Positions 53,626-63,650 of a DNA stretch of 64,000 bases are shown piece by piece. This DNA is from Delphinus delphis (Eukaryota > Chordata > Mammalia > Artiodactyla > Delphinidae), in the NCBI RefSeq assembly GCF_949987515.2, contig NC_082697.1, positions 24,745,730 to 24,809,729 of the forward strand, in the 5' to 3' direction. Positions within the stretch are counted from its first letter, which is position 1, and each line of letters opens with the position of its first letter. Under the pieces are notes generated by a model that was not told where the DNA came from, searched no databases, and saw only the letters and a list, made by a program, of their open reading frames with translations. A program made the translations under genes and the position numbers.

Positions 53626-54499
53626 GATTGTTGTTTCTTTCTGGTTATCTATGTCTTTCACTAAAATTCGGATGGTGGCTCAGCACTGATTGAGTGCCTA
53701 TCGTGTACACAGCCACACATATGAGAAAACTGGCAGAAGCAAAGGAATGTTAGGGCTTGGCTTTCTATCCACAAGGAGCTGGCACATGGCTCTGGACTTA
53801 GAACAAGACTCACAGCTAGAGGGGGCTACCCAGGACCAATTGTGCTTGATGCCATTGAGAACCCCACTCGCACACACACCCCTAAAGAGCCAAGACCAGG
53901 CCCGGGCAGCCTGTTCCATCAGGCGCCTGGACCAATCAGAAGGTAACCAGATGCAGGAGGCCGGGATGAGGCACGGTCACTTTTGAATGGGAATAGGTGA
54001 AGAGTTAGTCAACAGATGCTCTGGCCACAGGGACCTGTCTGGATCAAAGACAAGAATGGGTCAGGCCCAGTGGGCAATGGTGAGGCCAGAGCCAGCAGGC
54101 AGCAGAGTTAGGAAGGACATCAGGTCAGGTTGAACAATAGCTCAGAGATAATAGGATTCTCCTCTCCTATTGGGACCACTTGCCAGGAGGCGAGGGAGGC
54201 AGGTGGCTGGATGGAAGATGCTCAACCAGCCCAGATAGAGACCAGAGATGTCCAGTTCCTGCCCAACATTACACGGCAAGTCAGGGACTGATCCAGGCTA
54301 AGACCCCACATATTCTGTGCCCTATGGGCTTCGCCCCACCACCCCAGTGATACCCCAAGATCATTTCTATTTCCCCCTCTGGGTGCTCTACATTCTACAT
54401 CCCCTGTGTTTTCAGCTTTAAAAAAAAAAGAAAAGACTTACTTCCTGATCCTTATGACAATTTACATCATCTTGAAAGTGGAGGAAAAAACTATCCCAC
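53626..54499. other. Unassigned sequence
   Basis: A possible antisense MIR end at 53665-53710 (CAGCACTGATTGAGTGCC). A 98-codon frame (53690-53986) has no recognisable domain. Confidence 0.3.
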
Positions 54500-54845
54500 A
54501 CCACCCATTTTTAATACAGACCTTTGCCATACTGTGAAGTATAAACAAACCAAAAGAGCAATAATTAGTTCTAAATTCAGGCGAGCTTTATGGAACGTGA
54601 ACCATTTGGGTAATCGGCTGGGGTGGTGCCATGAAGTGGTAATTAATTTGTTTTTTTCCTTAAAGTGTTTTACTTAATTAAGGGAGGAGCTGAGTTATAT
54701 ACACCCATCCCCTGGGGACGGTTTGTAAGGCAAGAGAAAATTCCAACTGTCTCCTTGCCACTTTTCTCATCAAATTATTTCATTACATTCAGATACACTT
54801 TTGCAACACTGATTTTGACAGATCCTGGAGTTATGAGCTCATAAA
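54500..54845. other. Unassigned; AT-motif-rich single-copy-looking block
   Basis: Contains GCAATAATTAGTTC, GTGGTAATTAATTTG and TTACTTAATTAAGGG in about 150 bp, then ordinary sequence to ATGAGCTCATAAATAC (palindromic TGAGCTCA). No repeat signature. Candidate conserved noncoding element. Confidence 0.35.
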
Positions 54846-54849
54846 TACT

Positions 54850-54868
54850 GGGGCGGGGGGCGGGGGGG
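54850..54868 (+). repeat. Short G-rich tract
   Basis: GGGG C GGGGGG C GGGGGGG: three G-runs separated by single C bases, at the 3' edge of the AT-rich block. Confidence 0.9.
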
Positions 54869-55114
54869 AAGCTGGAGACACACACTTAATGGGAAATGTT
54901 CTCATAATCAAAAGAATATTTCAAGCTGTGACAATGGAGGCCAAGAGAGGGAGAGGGAGCTGCTTTTTCTTCAAAGAATAACGGGATGCTGAAATTAACC
55001 CAGCACCTGCCGCTCTGTCTCCCTCCAAGTCAGCTTGTGGAAGGTGGAAGTCAGGAGCATTTGGATCTAGTCCTGGCTCCACCATACTTACTTTGAGTGA
55101 TAGTAGCTTCTGTT
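54869..55114. other. Unassigned; MIR-like at the end
   Basis: 55050-55110 (CATTTGGATCTAGTCCTGGC, TCCACCATACTTACTTTGAG) looks like a degraded sense MIR. The rest is unrecognised. Confidence 0.35.
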
Positions 55115-55289
55115 TTTTCTTTCATTTATTTTACAAATTTTTATTGAGCACCTACGATGTGCTAGGCACACCGTGCTACATGTTGGGAATACAACGATGA
55201 ACAAGACAGGCTTGTTTCCTCCCTTCACGAAATTTAGAGTCTAATGGGAGAAAAATAATATAAACAAGTAAAAGAATAAATAGCTGATA
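55115..55289 (-). mobile_element. L2 LINE 3' end
   Basis: TTTATTGAGCACCTACGATG, TGCTAGGCACACCGTGCTAC, GGGAATACAACGATGAACAA, AATTTAGAGTCTAATGGGAG: antisense L2. Confidence 0.85.
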
Positions 55290-55840
55290 AGCATATGCTT
55301 ACCCTATGATCTAGCAATTCCACTCCCAGGCATAACCCAAGAGACATGAGTGCATATCTACCAAAAGATACGTTCATAGCAGTGTTTGCTACTCAATAGC
55401 TCCAAATCAGGAACAACCATCAGGTTCGTCATCAGCAGAATGGGTAAATAAATTGTGGTCTATTTATATAATGGAATACTTTATTACAATAAAAAAGAAC
55501 AAACTGCTGTTGCCTGCATCCACATGCAAAAACATGGATGGATCTCACAGACGGAGATAGATGAAAGAATTTGGACAAAAAGAGTGCAAACCATCTGATT
55601 CCATTATTACGAAGTTCAAAAGCAGGCAGAACGCACCTATGATAAATCAGATAGAAATTAGAATAGGGATTACTTTTAGGGAGAAGAGGCAGAGGGAGAT
55701 TTCTAGAGTGTGGGAAACATTCTATGTCCTGATATGGGAAGTGGTTATTTGTATACATCTGTAAAAATTCGCTGAGCTGTACGCTTGAAATGTGTGTGCT
55801 TTACCATATGCATATTATACCTCGATTAAAACAAACTTTT
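55290..55840 (+). mobile_element. Old L1 (L1M-type) 3' part
   Basis: CCCTATGATCTAGCAATTCC, GCAGTGTTTGCTACTCAATA, GAATGGGTAAATAAATTGTG, GGATGGATCTCACAGACG, GTATACATCTGTAAAAATTC, CATATTATACCTCGATTAAA. Sense, good match. Confidence 0.85.
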
Positions 55841-55949
55841 AAAAGACAGAAGAGAAAATAATTTAAATAATAAATAGCTTGAATTAATTTCACAGGAGAG
55901 ACATGAAAAAAATAAAACCAGGTAACATGGAGAGTTTCTTGAAGGTAGG

Positions 55950-56535
55950 AGTAAGGTGTGGGCAATAATAGGTGGTGTGGGGGGGGGGGGCGCAGAAAAG
56001 GCCCTCTGCAGAGGGAGCTTAGATCTGGTACCAGAATGTCAGGAAGGAGGCTGCCCTTGTGAAAATCTGAGGAAAGAACATTCCAGAAGGGAACCAGCAA
56101 GAGCCAAGACCCTGAGGTGGGGGCGTCGTGGCATGTCTCAGGAACAGCATGGGGCCTGGAATGGCTGGAGAGAGAGAGCAGTGGAAGAAGGGCCAGAGGG
56201 GCTGTCAGGAGCTGGTCAAGAAGGGTCCTGGAGAACCTGCTGTAGAGCACAGGGAACTCTACTCAGTGCTCTGTGGTGACCTACATGGGAAGGAAATCCA
56301 AAAAAGAGGGGATATATGTATGCATATAGCTGATTCACTCGGCTGTGCAGTAGTAACTAACACAACATTGTAAAGCAAGTATACTCCAAAAAAAATTAAA
56401 AAATAAAAAAGAAGAAGAAGGGCCCTGGAGGCCAAGGAAGGGTTTGGATTTTATTCTCAGTGTGATACGAGCCATTGGAGGGTTTAAGTAGAGGAATGAC
56501 ATGACCCAATTGACCTGATTTTAAAAATCAAGGCC
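55950..56535 (-). mobile_element. L2/CR1-like LINE, antisense, split by a small L1
   Basis: GAACATTCCAGAAGGGAACC, AGCAAGAGCCAAGACCCTGA, then after the L1 GAAGGGTTTGGATTTTATTC, GAGCCATTGGAGGGTTTAAG, AATGACATGACCCAATTGAC. Contains a 12-bp G-run at 55979-55990. Confidence 0.65.
56234..56414 (+). mobile_element. 5'-truncated L1 (about 181 bp)
   Basis: GTAGAGCACAGGGAACTCTA, GTATGCATATAGCTGATTCA, GTAACTAACACAACATTGTA, AGTATACTCC, A-rich tail. TSD AAGAAGGGTCCTGGAG / AAGAAGGGCCCTGGAG (one mismatch) at 56218-56233 and 56415-56430. Confidence 0.93.
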
Positions 56536-57244
56536 ACACACCTAGTCGAATGGGAAAACAAAAAACAAAACAAAACAAACGCTGATAATACCAAGTTGGT
56601 GAGGATGTTGAGCAATAGGAACTCTCACACGCTGGTGGTGATGTAAAACAGTGCAGCCGCTCTGGAAAACACTTAGACCGTTTCTTACAAAGTTACACAT
56701 ACACTTATCAAACTACCCAGAAATCCCACTCCTTGGTATTTACCCAAGTGAAATGAAAGCCTACATTAAACCAAAGACCCATATGCAAAGGTTTCTATCA
56801 GCTTTATTTATAATCATGTAAAACTGGAAACAACCCAAACGTCCGCAGTTGAGGACTGGAAAAACCAGCTGTAGTACAGACACACAATGGATGCAGCGCA
56901 AAGAAGCAATAAGCGATTCATACCTGCAACAACTTGGATGAATCTCAAATGCGCTGTGTTAAGTGAAAGAACAGACACAGATAGTTACCTATGGTGTGAT
57001 CCCATTTATAAGACATTCTGGAAAAGGTAAGCCTATGGTGATGGAGAACAGGTTAGTGGTTGCTGGTGGTTGAGGCAGAGGGAAGGGTTTGACTACAGGG
57101 GGCTACTAAGGGAATCTGGTGGGGATGATGGAACTGTTCTGTATCTCGGCTGTGGTGGTGATTCCCAGTTCTGTGCATTTTTTTAAACTCTTAGACTAAA
57201 CACCAAAAAAAAAAAAAAGAATGAATCCAACTGTACATAAGTTT

Positions 57245-57453
57245 GTTTTTTGGGTTTTTTTTGCAGTACGCGGGCCTCCCACTGTTGTGGCCTCTCCCAT
57301 TGCGGAGCACAGGCTCCGGACGCGCAGGCTCAGTGGCCATGGCTCATGGGCCCAGCCGCTCCGCGGCATGTGGGATCTTCCCGGACTGGGGCACGAACCC
57401 GTGTCCCCTGCATCGGCAGGCGGACTCTCAACCACTGCGCCACCAGGGAAGCC
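57245..57453 (-). mobile_element. CHR-type SINE, young 205-bp subfamily
   Basis: TACGCGGGCCTCCCACTGTT, CAGTGGCCATGGCTCATGGG, GGGCACGAACCCGTGTCC, GCGCCACCAGGGAAGC. TSD CTGTACATAAGTTT at 57231-57244 and 57454-57467. Confidence 0.96.
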
Positions 57454-57500
57454 CTGTACATAAGTTTTAACATAAGTTTTAAATGTAAAAAGTAAATACA

Positions 57501-57833
57501 GGGCTTCCCTGGTGGCACAGTGGTTAAGAATCTGCCTAGCAATGCAGGGGACACGGGTTCAAGCCCTGGTCCGGGAAGATCCCACATGCTGTGGAGCAAC
57601 TAAGCCCGTGCACCACAACTACTGAGCCTGTGCTCTAGAGCCTGAGAGCCACAACTACTGAAGCCCGCGTGCCTAGAGCCCAGGATCCCCAACAAGAGAA
57701 GCCACAGCAATGAGAAGCCCACGCAACACAACAAAGAGTAGCCCCCACTCGCTGCAACTAGAGGAAGCCTGCGCACAACAATGAAGACCCAACGCAGCCA
57801 AAAATAAATAAATAAAATAAATTTATTTTTTAA
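57501..57833 (+). mobile_element. CHR-type SINE, long subfamily
   Basis: GGGCTTCCCTGGTGGCACAG, GGGTTCAAGCCCTGGTCCGG, extended 3' section, AATAAATAAATAAAAT tail. Perfect 14-bp TSD AAAAAGTAAATACA at 57487-57500 and 57834-57847. Only 47 bp of host L1 separates it from the previous SINE. Confidence 0.96.
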
Positions 57834-57900
57834 AAAAAGTAAATACATTGGGTTATACTTTCCTATTAAAACATAAAGACTATCTGAGAAGTTGAAGCCA

Positions 57901-58574
57901 TATTGATTTAGGGCATCCATCCAAGAGTGGGCGTCCAGGCCTCCCCAGGCATGAACTGCAGAAAGTGTCACACACTCACATTCTGCTTTGCCTCTGGACG
58001 TCTAATGTTTCTAGAGCCACTTATCTGCTTCACAGAGGACTGTCTCAGAAGCAGCTCCAAAGACAAGGATTCACATGCAAGTGGCTTGTTAAGGAAGTGT
58101 TCGTACAGGAGCTGGACAGGAGATGAGGAAGGAAGGCAGGGAGGAGAGAAGGGCAAGGAAGCGTGGGATTTCAGGAGAGTCTCAGCGTCAGCCTGATCCA
58201 ACCGGGAGCTGAAGAATGTAAGTGACACCTCAGAGTTTGCACCTGGAGGCATGGGAGCTGGGCTTTCACACTCTTGCACCAGGTGGTCTAAGGCCAAGGG
58301 CCACCCAGGGGAAAAACTCCCAGACACTTCTAGGTCCCTGCATGTGCTAGTGAATAGCTCTAGTAGCCCGAGGGCAATCCGCTGATGAAAGTCTCACAGG
58401 AGTCCTACCAGAAGAAAGCACCCAGAAGCTGGGGATGGACACACAGAAATGGGAAAGGCAGACCTGAGGGGGTTTGGTGGGACACCAACAATGTCCACTC
58501 CATGGGCAGCATCCACCAGATATTCACTCCCAAGTCTAGAAAATGTCAAACCTGAGAGCATAGACCTGTAATAG
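57901..58574. other. Unassigned; possibly an LTR-type relic
   Basis: 58040-58330 (GATTCACATGCAAGTGGCTT, CTGGGCTTTCACACTCTTGC) hints at an old LTR-type repeat that I cannot name. Confidence 0.3.
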
Positions 58575-58735
58575 TAGCCAAACACTCTGGGTTCGAATGC
58601 TGGATCAGACTAGCTGTGTCACCTTAGGCAAGCTGAGCCTCAGTTTTCTCATCTGTAACATGGGGATGACAATAAATCTCCTCAGAGTTGTTACAAGAAG
58701 CTTTGAAAAGTATTTAGCTTGGGCTTTCATTCTAT
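58575..58735 (+). mobile_element. MIR SINE
   Basis: CTGGGTTCGAATGCTGGATC, TGTGTCACCTTAGGCAAGCT, GAGCCTCAGTTTTCTCATCT, GTAACATGGGGATGACAATA: sense MIR. Confidence 0.88.
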
Positions 58736-58750
58736 TTTTCAAAACTTATT

Positions 58751-58919
58751 GGGACTTCCCTGGTGGTCCAGAGGTTAAGACTCCACACTCCCAATGCAGG
58801 GGGCCCGGGTTCAATCCCTGGTCAGGGAACTAGATCCCACGTGCCGCAACGAAGATCCCATGTGCTACAGCTAAGACCCGGCCCAGCCAAATAAATAATA
58901 AATAAAATTTTTTTAAATT
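58751..58919 (+). mobile_element. CHR-type SINE, short form
   Basis: GGGACTTCCCTGGTGGTCCA, GGGTTCAATCCCTGGTCAGG, tail AATAAATAATAAATAAAATT. Weak TSD ACTTATT / ACTTGTT (58744-58750, 58920-58926). Confidence 0.92.
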
Positions 58920-59481
58920 ACTTGTTCCTGTGCTGGTCCCCACACTTTCAGAGAGACAAGAAATCACTTAAACTTGTTCCATGGGTGATGAAGCTGGCGT
59001 GAGTATCCCAAACCATTTGTGTGTAATTGGCTTAATATTTGGAAAATTTTAAAAAAGATCCACTTAGATCCTCTCCTCAAAATGTATACAAAAATAAATT
59101 CCAGGTAGAATACAGTTACTCAGCAATCAAACATTTAAAACTTAGGAGAAAATAGAAATGAATATTCATCAAATGGGGAAAGATGTCCTAAATTCAAAAG
59201 CAGTAGGGAAAAAAATCACAAAGGTAAAGATTAATCGATTTGATTCATGAAAGTTAAACCACCTCCACAGAAACAACTCACAAATGAAACATATAGGCAA
59301 ACAACAAATTGGGATGTTGGCAGCAGAAACATCCCTAGTGTAGTGTAGAGAGAGTTCTTACAAATCAACAAGTGAAACACCAAGACCCCAATAGATAAAT
59401 GGACAAAGAGCACTCACAGTGTATCCAAAAAAAAAAAAAATACAATGGCCAATAAATAGTAGATTAAAAATGTTCAGTCCT

Positions 59482-59758
59482 GGGCTTTCCTGGTGGCGCA
59501 GTGGTTAAGAATCCACCTGCTAATGCAGGGGACACGGGTTCGAGCATTGGTACGGGAAGATCCCACATGCCACGGAGCAACTAAGCCTGTGTGCCACAAC
59601 TACTGAAGCCTGCGTGCCTAGAGCACATGCTCTGCAACAAGAGAAGCCACCACAATGAGAAGCCCGCGCACCACAACGAAGAGTAGCCCCCACTTGCCGC
59701 AGCTAGAGAAAGACCACACATCTACAAAGACCCAGCACAGCCAAAAAAAAAAAAAAAA
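59482..59758 (+). mobile_element. CHR-type SINE, long subfamily
   Basis: GGGCTTTCCTGGTGGCGCAG, GGGTTCGAGCATTGGTACGG, extended 3' section, A-run tail. Perfect 10-bp TSD GTTCAGTCCT at 59472-59481 and 59759-59768. Confidence 0.95.
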
Positions 59759-60120
59759 GTTCAGTCCTATTAAAACATAAGAAATTTGAAGAAAATTAAA
59801 AAATGTAGTATTCATTTTTACCCATCAAGTTAGCAAATTTTTTTAAATAAGTAACACAATGTTGGAAAGAGTACATATGATGGACACTCTCATACAATGT
59901 TAGCATGAGTAAAAATTGGTTTTAAAAAAATGGATTGCTCTTACAGGTCTTTCGAGAAGATTTTTCTGCCTTCCCCTTCTGTCCTTCTCGGGGCACCTCA
60001 GTCCTGGATGCTACCCTTGGGATCTCTACCGCCGTTACGTGAATGGTAGGATACAAGTGACATTACGGTAAGGGCTCTTTGTAAAAAATTGAAAACAAAT
60101 GATAAAAATTTATAAAAGGA

Positions 60121-60232
60121 GGGAAGTCCGTGGCGGTCCAGTGGTTAGGACTCTGAGCTTTCACTGCTGAACACCCAGGTTTCAATCCCTGGTCGGGGAA
60201 CTAGGATCCCATAAGCTAGGAGGCAAAAAAAA
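60121..60232 (+). mobile_element. CHR-type SINE, short form
   Basis: GGGAAGTCCGTGGCGGTCCA, GTTTCAATCCCTGGTCGGGG, A-run tail. Perfect 17-bp TSD AAAAATTTATAAAAGGA at 60104-60120 and 60233-60249. Confidence 0.95.
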
Positions 60233-60595
60233 AAAAATTTATAAAAGGACACTGAGTACATTTTAGAGTCTGGCTATCAGTTTGACATATTGAGGTCAAT
60301 ATGTTTATTAATCTGCATTAATCATTTCATCAAAAATTTTAATGTCCCCCAAAACAGGAGTATTCATCTCTAAAATGTTTACAACCCCCAGACCCAGTAG
60401 TTACACTTCTAGGATGTGAGTCTAAGGAAATAATTTGAAATACAGTAAAAAGACTTTACACACAAGGTTTGTTTAATCACAGCATTGTGATGTAATAGTA
60501 AAAAATGTAAAACAACCCAAATGTCTAATTGAGAATGATCAGTAAATTGCTTAGACAATGGTGTATTACTCAATAATTAAAAGTAAAAATCATGT

Positions 60596-61082
60596 AGTGA
60601 GGTGGATGGACCTAGAGTCTGTCATAGAGAGTGAAGTAAGTCAGAAAGAGAAAAACAAATACCATATGCTAACACATGTATATGGAATCTAAAAAAAAAA
60701 AACCATGGTTCTAATGAACATAGGGGCAGGACAGGAATAAAGACGCAGATGTAGAGAATGGACTTGAGGACATGGGGAGGGGGAAGGGTAAGCTGGGATG
60801 AAGTGAGAGAGTGGCATGGACTTTACTACCAAACGTAAAATAGATAGCTAGTGGGAAGCAGCCGCATAGCCCAGGGAGATCAGCAGTGCTTTGTGACCAC
60901 CTAGAAGGGTGGGGTAGGGAGGGTGGGAGGGAGACGCAAGAGGGAGGAGATATGGGGTTATATGTATATGTATAGCTGATTCACTTTGTTATAAATCAGA
61001 AACTAACACACCATTGTAAAGCAATTACACTCCAATAAAGATGTTAAAAAAAAACAACCACCAAACACTGGGGGGGGGAAAA
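60596..61082 (+). mobile_element. 5'-truncated L1 (487 bp)
   Basis: GTGAGGTGGATGGACCTAGA, GTCAGAAAGAGAAAAACAAA, GTATATGGAATCT, GTATAGCTGATTCACTTTGT, CCATTGTAAAGCAATTACAC, tail with A- and G-runs. TSD AAAAGTAAAAATCATGT / AAAAGTAAAAACCATGT at 60579-60595 and 61083-61099. Confidence 0.95.
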
Positions 61083-61112
61083 AAAAGTAAAAACCATGTT
61101 TGTAAGGAGCTT

Positions 61113-61474
61113 CTTTTTTTTTAATAAATTTATTTATTTTATTTATTTATTTTTGGCTGCATTGGGTCTTCGTTGCTTCACACGGGCTTTCTCTAGTTGC
61201 GGCGAGCAGGGGCTACTCTTTGCTGCGGGGCGCGGGCTTCTCATTGCAGTGGCTTCTTTTGTTGTGGAGCACGGCTCTAGGTGCACGGGCTTCAGTAATT
61301 GCAGCACACAGGCTCAGTAACTGTGGCTCGCAGGCTCTACAGCACAGGCTCAGTAGTTGTGGCGCACGGGCTTTGTTGCTCCATGGCATGTGGTATCTTC
61401 CTGGACCAGGGATCGAACCCATGTCCCCTGCATTGGCAGGCGGATTCTCAACCACTGCACCACGAGGGAAGCCC
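61113..61474 (-). mobile_element. CHR-type SINE, long subfamily
   Basis: AATAAATTTATTTATTTTAT, TGCATTGGGTCTTCGTTGCT, CCAGGGATCGAACCCATGTC, CACCACGAGGGAAGCCC. TSD AGGAGCTT at 61105-61112 and 61475-61482. It sits 30 bp from the L1 just above. Confidence 0.95.
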
Positions 61475-61700
61475 AGGAGCTTTTTCAATAGTGTGGGGAT
61501 ATTGTATATTCACTATGCACTCAATTATGGGGAAAAAATGAATAGGAAAGACAGAAGTAAAAGGTAATAGTGGTTGTTTCTAGGAAGTGAAATTACAGGT
61601 AATTTTTATCTTCTTTCTACTTTGCTATACATTTCCCAAACCTTCCATAATGCACATGGATTACTTTTCTACTTTAAAAAAAAAAGGGGGGGGGGGCATA

Positions 61701-62468
61701 TTCTAAAAAGGGAATTTAAAAAAAAAGAAATGACAGAAACCTTGTCTTATTAGGAACAATTTATCCTTGTGAGCGTAGAGATGTGGGAGGAACAGATCAC
61801 TTCTGGATGATCCCTGGGGGCAGACCCAGGACTGGGGGCAGGAGGTGGCCTTAGAGAGACAGATGACAGCTATGAGTGTAAGGAGAACCTCAGAGGGACA
61901 GAGCTGTCCTCTGGTGGACCAGGCTGTTCCAGGAGAGAGGAAGCGTCTCGTGGCCAGGGGTATTCAAGCAGAGACTGGATGATTCCTTCTCAACAGTGTC
62001 ATAGAAGAGATTCAAGTGTCTGAAGGAGGATTAGAATAGATGAGGAACGTTTCAGCCTAGAAGCTGGGGAAGTGTGGGTGACAGCGGCAGAATCTCAGTC
62101 AGTGGGGCAAGGTGGCCAAGGAAATGTTTTTGCTCAGACAGGGAAACTTGATTGGAGGATCAGGGTCCTCCCAGGTCCCAGCCTGAGAGCAGGAATGACC
62201 TGGGATGCCCACTTGTGCTTTAGGCTTTCCATCCTGGAGTCTCAGCTGGCTAGAGAGGGGCTCTGAGTGTGGACTCTTAAACTTGCTGGGCAGGTTTCAG
62301 CAGCAGGTATTTTTAAGCGTTAGCAGTATTACTCTGCCCTGCCTCAACTTCCCCCGGTGCAGAGGGTGTGTTCATTTGAAGCCTGGGCCTCAGGGACAGG
62401 GTGGGTATTGAAACAGGTGGGAAGGAGGCAGGGCACAACCTTTGAAAGAGTGACATAACCCGAGGACA
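61701..62468. other. Unassigned sequence
   Basis: Single-copy-looking. ORFs of 64-71 codons without domains. No repeat recognised. Confidence 0.3.
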
Positions 62469-62878
62469 TGACATAAACTGATTAGAGCCAAATGGATCCA
62501 AGATGGCGGACAAGTTGACTTTTTCCACTAGACCTTGGGCCTCAGCAAATGCTCAATCAGCAAACTAAATGCCACACCCACAGGCGCCATGACAGTTCCA
62601 AGGCAGACTCTAAGGATCAATTCCTGGAAATCCCCACCCCTTCCTGAAATAGCTGGAATGCTCCTCCCACTCATTAGCCTATGAAATTACCCACTCCTAT
62701 GAAAACTGACAACCCCATACCCTGGTGCCTTTCCCACCCGAGATGACCCACACTCTGTCTGTAGAGTGTGTTTCTCTCTAAATAAATACACTTCTTACCT
62801 ATCACTTTGTCTCTCATTGGCCGGGCTGGAGTCCCAGCCGCGTGGGCTCAGGTCCCAATGTGAGGTGCACGGTTTCAG
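62469..62878 (+). mobile_element. Endogenous retrovirus-type LTR
   Basis: Starts about TGACATAAACTGATTAG; contains CCAAGATGGCGGACAAGTT, CCTATGAAAACTGAC, a polyadenylation-like AATAAA at 62781-62786, and a U5-like CACTTTGTCTCTCATTGG. No viral gene flanks it on either side, so a solo LTR is the best reading. Edges are approximate and no TSD was found. Confidence 0.6.
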
Positions 62879-63009
62879 TATGGCTATGGCTCCGTAAGAA
62901 CAGAGAAGGTCCCGGCAAATAGGCACAGTGCACTACAGTGTAGCCAGAACTTCCGCCTCCCCCCCTCCCCAGGCCCTCACATTCCTCCTCAGCCATAGCC
63001 AGTAAGGTA

Positions 63010-63601
63010 AGTAGACAGGGTAGGGGGTCCCCAGAGAAAGAGAAACAGGCATGGCTTTCTTGACATAAGAGAAGCCATTTTGGCCTAAGCCATTTTGTGG
63101 TCTAAGGCTGGCCACAATGCTTGCCCTTGAACAAGTCTCAGTAATCACCGATTTCGAGGGAAGTCAGGGAATGCAGGAACAAAGGAAAAGCAGTCAGGAA
63201 ACAATAGCTCAGTGATAAAACCGAGTCCTGGCTCCTCCTCTCGGGATGTACCTAACAATCTGACACAGTCTTTGCGCTCTGCAGGGACTAAGGCCCCCAC
63301 CCGGGTGGAGGATGGAATGATGACATTGACCCTCGTGACTTCAGTCAACTAAAGCTTGGACTCTGTCGACCTTGGCCCCGATCCTGTGCTGAGTTCTCCT
63401 CTGCTCAAGCCCCTTCACGCATGTACCCTGAGCTTAAAACTTCCCCGGTTGTGCTGCTCAGGGAGACACTGCTTTGGGAAAGATCCCCGGTGTTCTCCTT
63501 ACTGGCTGCAAGTAATAAGTCCTTCCTTCTCCCGATCTCTGCCTTGGCTGTGTCTTTGCCTTGACAGCCACCAAGAGGCAAATCCAGTTTTTCAGGTAAC
63601 A
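63010..63601 (+). mobile_element. Second endogenous retrovirus-type LTR
   Basis: AAGCCATTTTGGCCTAAGCC, GAACAAGTCTCAGTAATCAC, CTTCACGCATGTACCCTGAG, then AATAAGTCCTTCCTTCTCCC and an end at TTTTCAGGTAACA. U3-R-U5-like order; different sequence from the LTR just upstream. Edges approximate. Confidence 0.55.
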
Positions 63602-63650
63602 GTAAGTGTATTATCCAGAATAAGCAACAGAAGCCCAGTCCACACTGGCT

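Larger units (their letters stand above)
56536..57900 (+). mobile_element. Old L1 (L1M-type) 3' part with two SINEs inside
   Basis: GTTGGTGAGGATGTTGAGCA, AAATCCCACTCCTTGGTATT, AACTGGAAACAACCCAAACG, CAACTTGGATGAATCTCAAA, GGATGATGGAACTGTTCTGT, then ATTGGGTTATACTTTCC after the second SINE. Sense. Confidence 0.88.
59030..61700 (+). mobile_element. Old L1-type LINE 3' region hosting four later insertions
   Basis: Blocks separated by younger elements form one sense old L1 (or the related HAL1): TTCCAGGTAGAATACAGTTA, AAATGGACAAAGAGCACTCA, CAAGTTAGCAAATTTTTTTA, GACCCAGTAGTTACACTTCT, AAAACAACCCAAATGTC, GTTGTTTCTAGGAAGTGAAA, CTACTTTGCTATACATTTCC, ending in A-run then an 11-base G-run (61686-61696). 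Confidence 0.75.

Noticed and set aside
62469..63601. Possible complete provirus between the two LTR-like segments
   Set aside because: The segments are dissimilar, only about 130 bp apart, and have no gag, pol or env-like coding between them.
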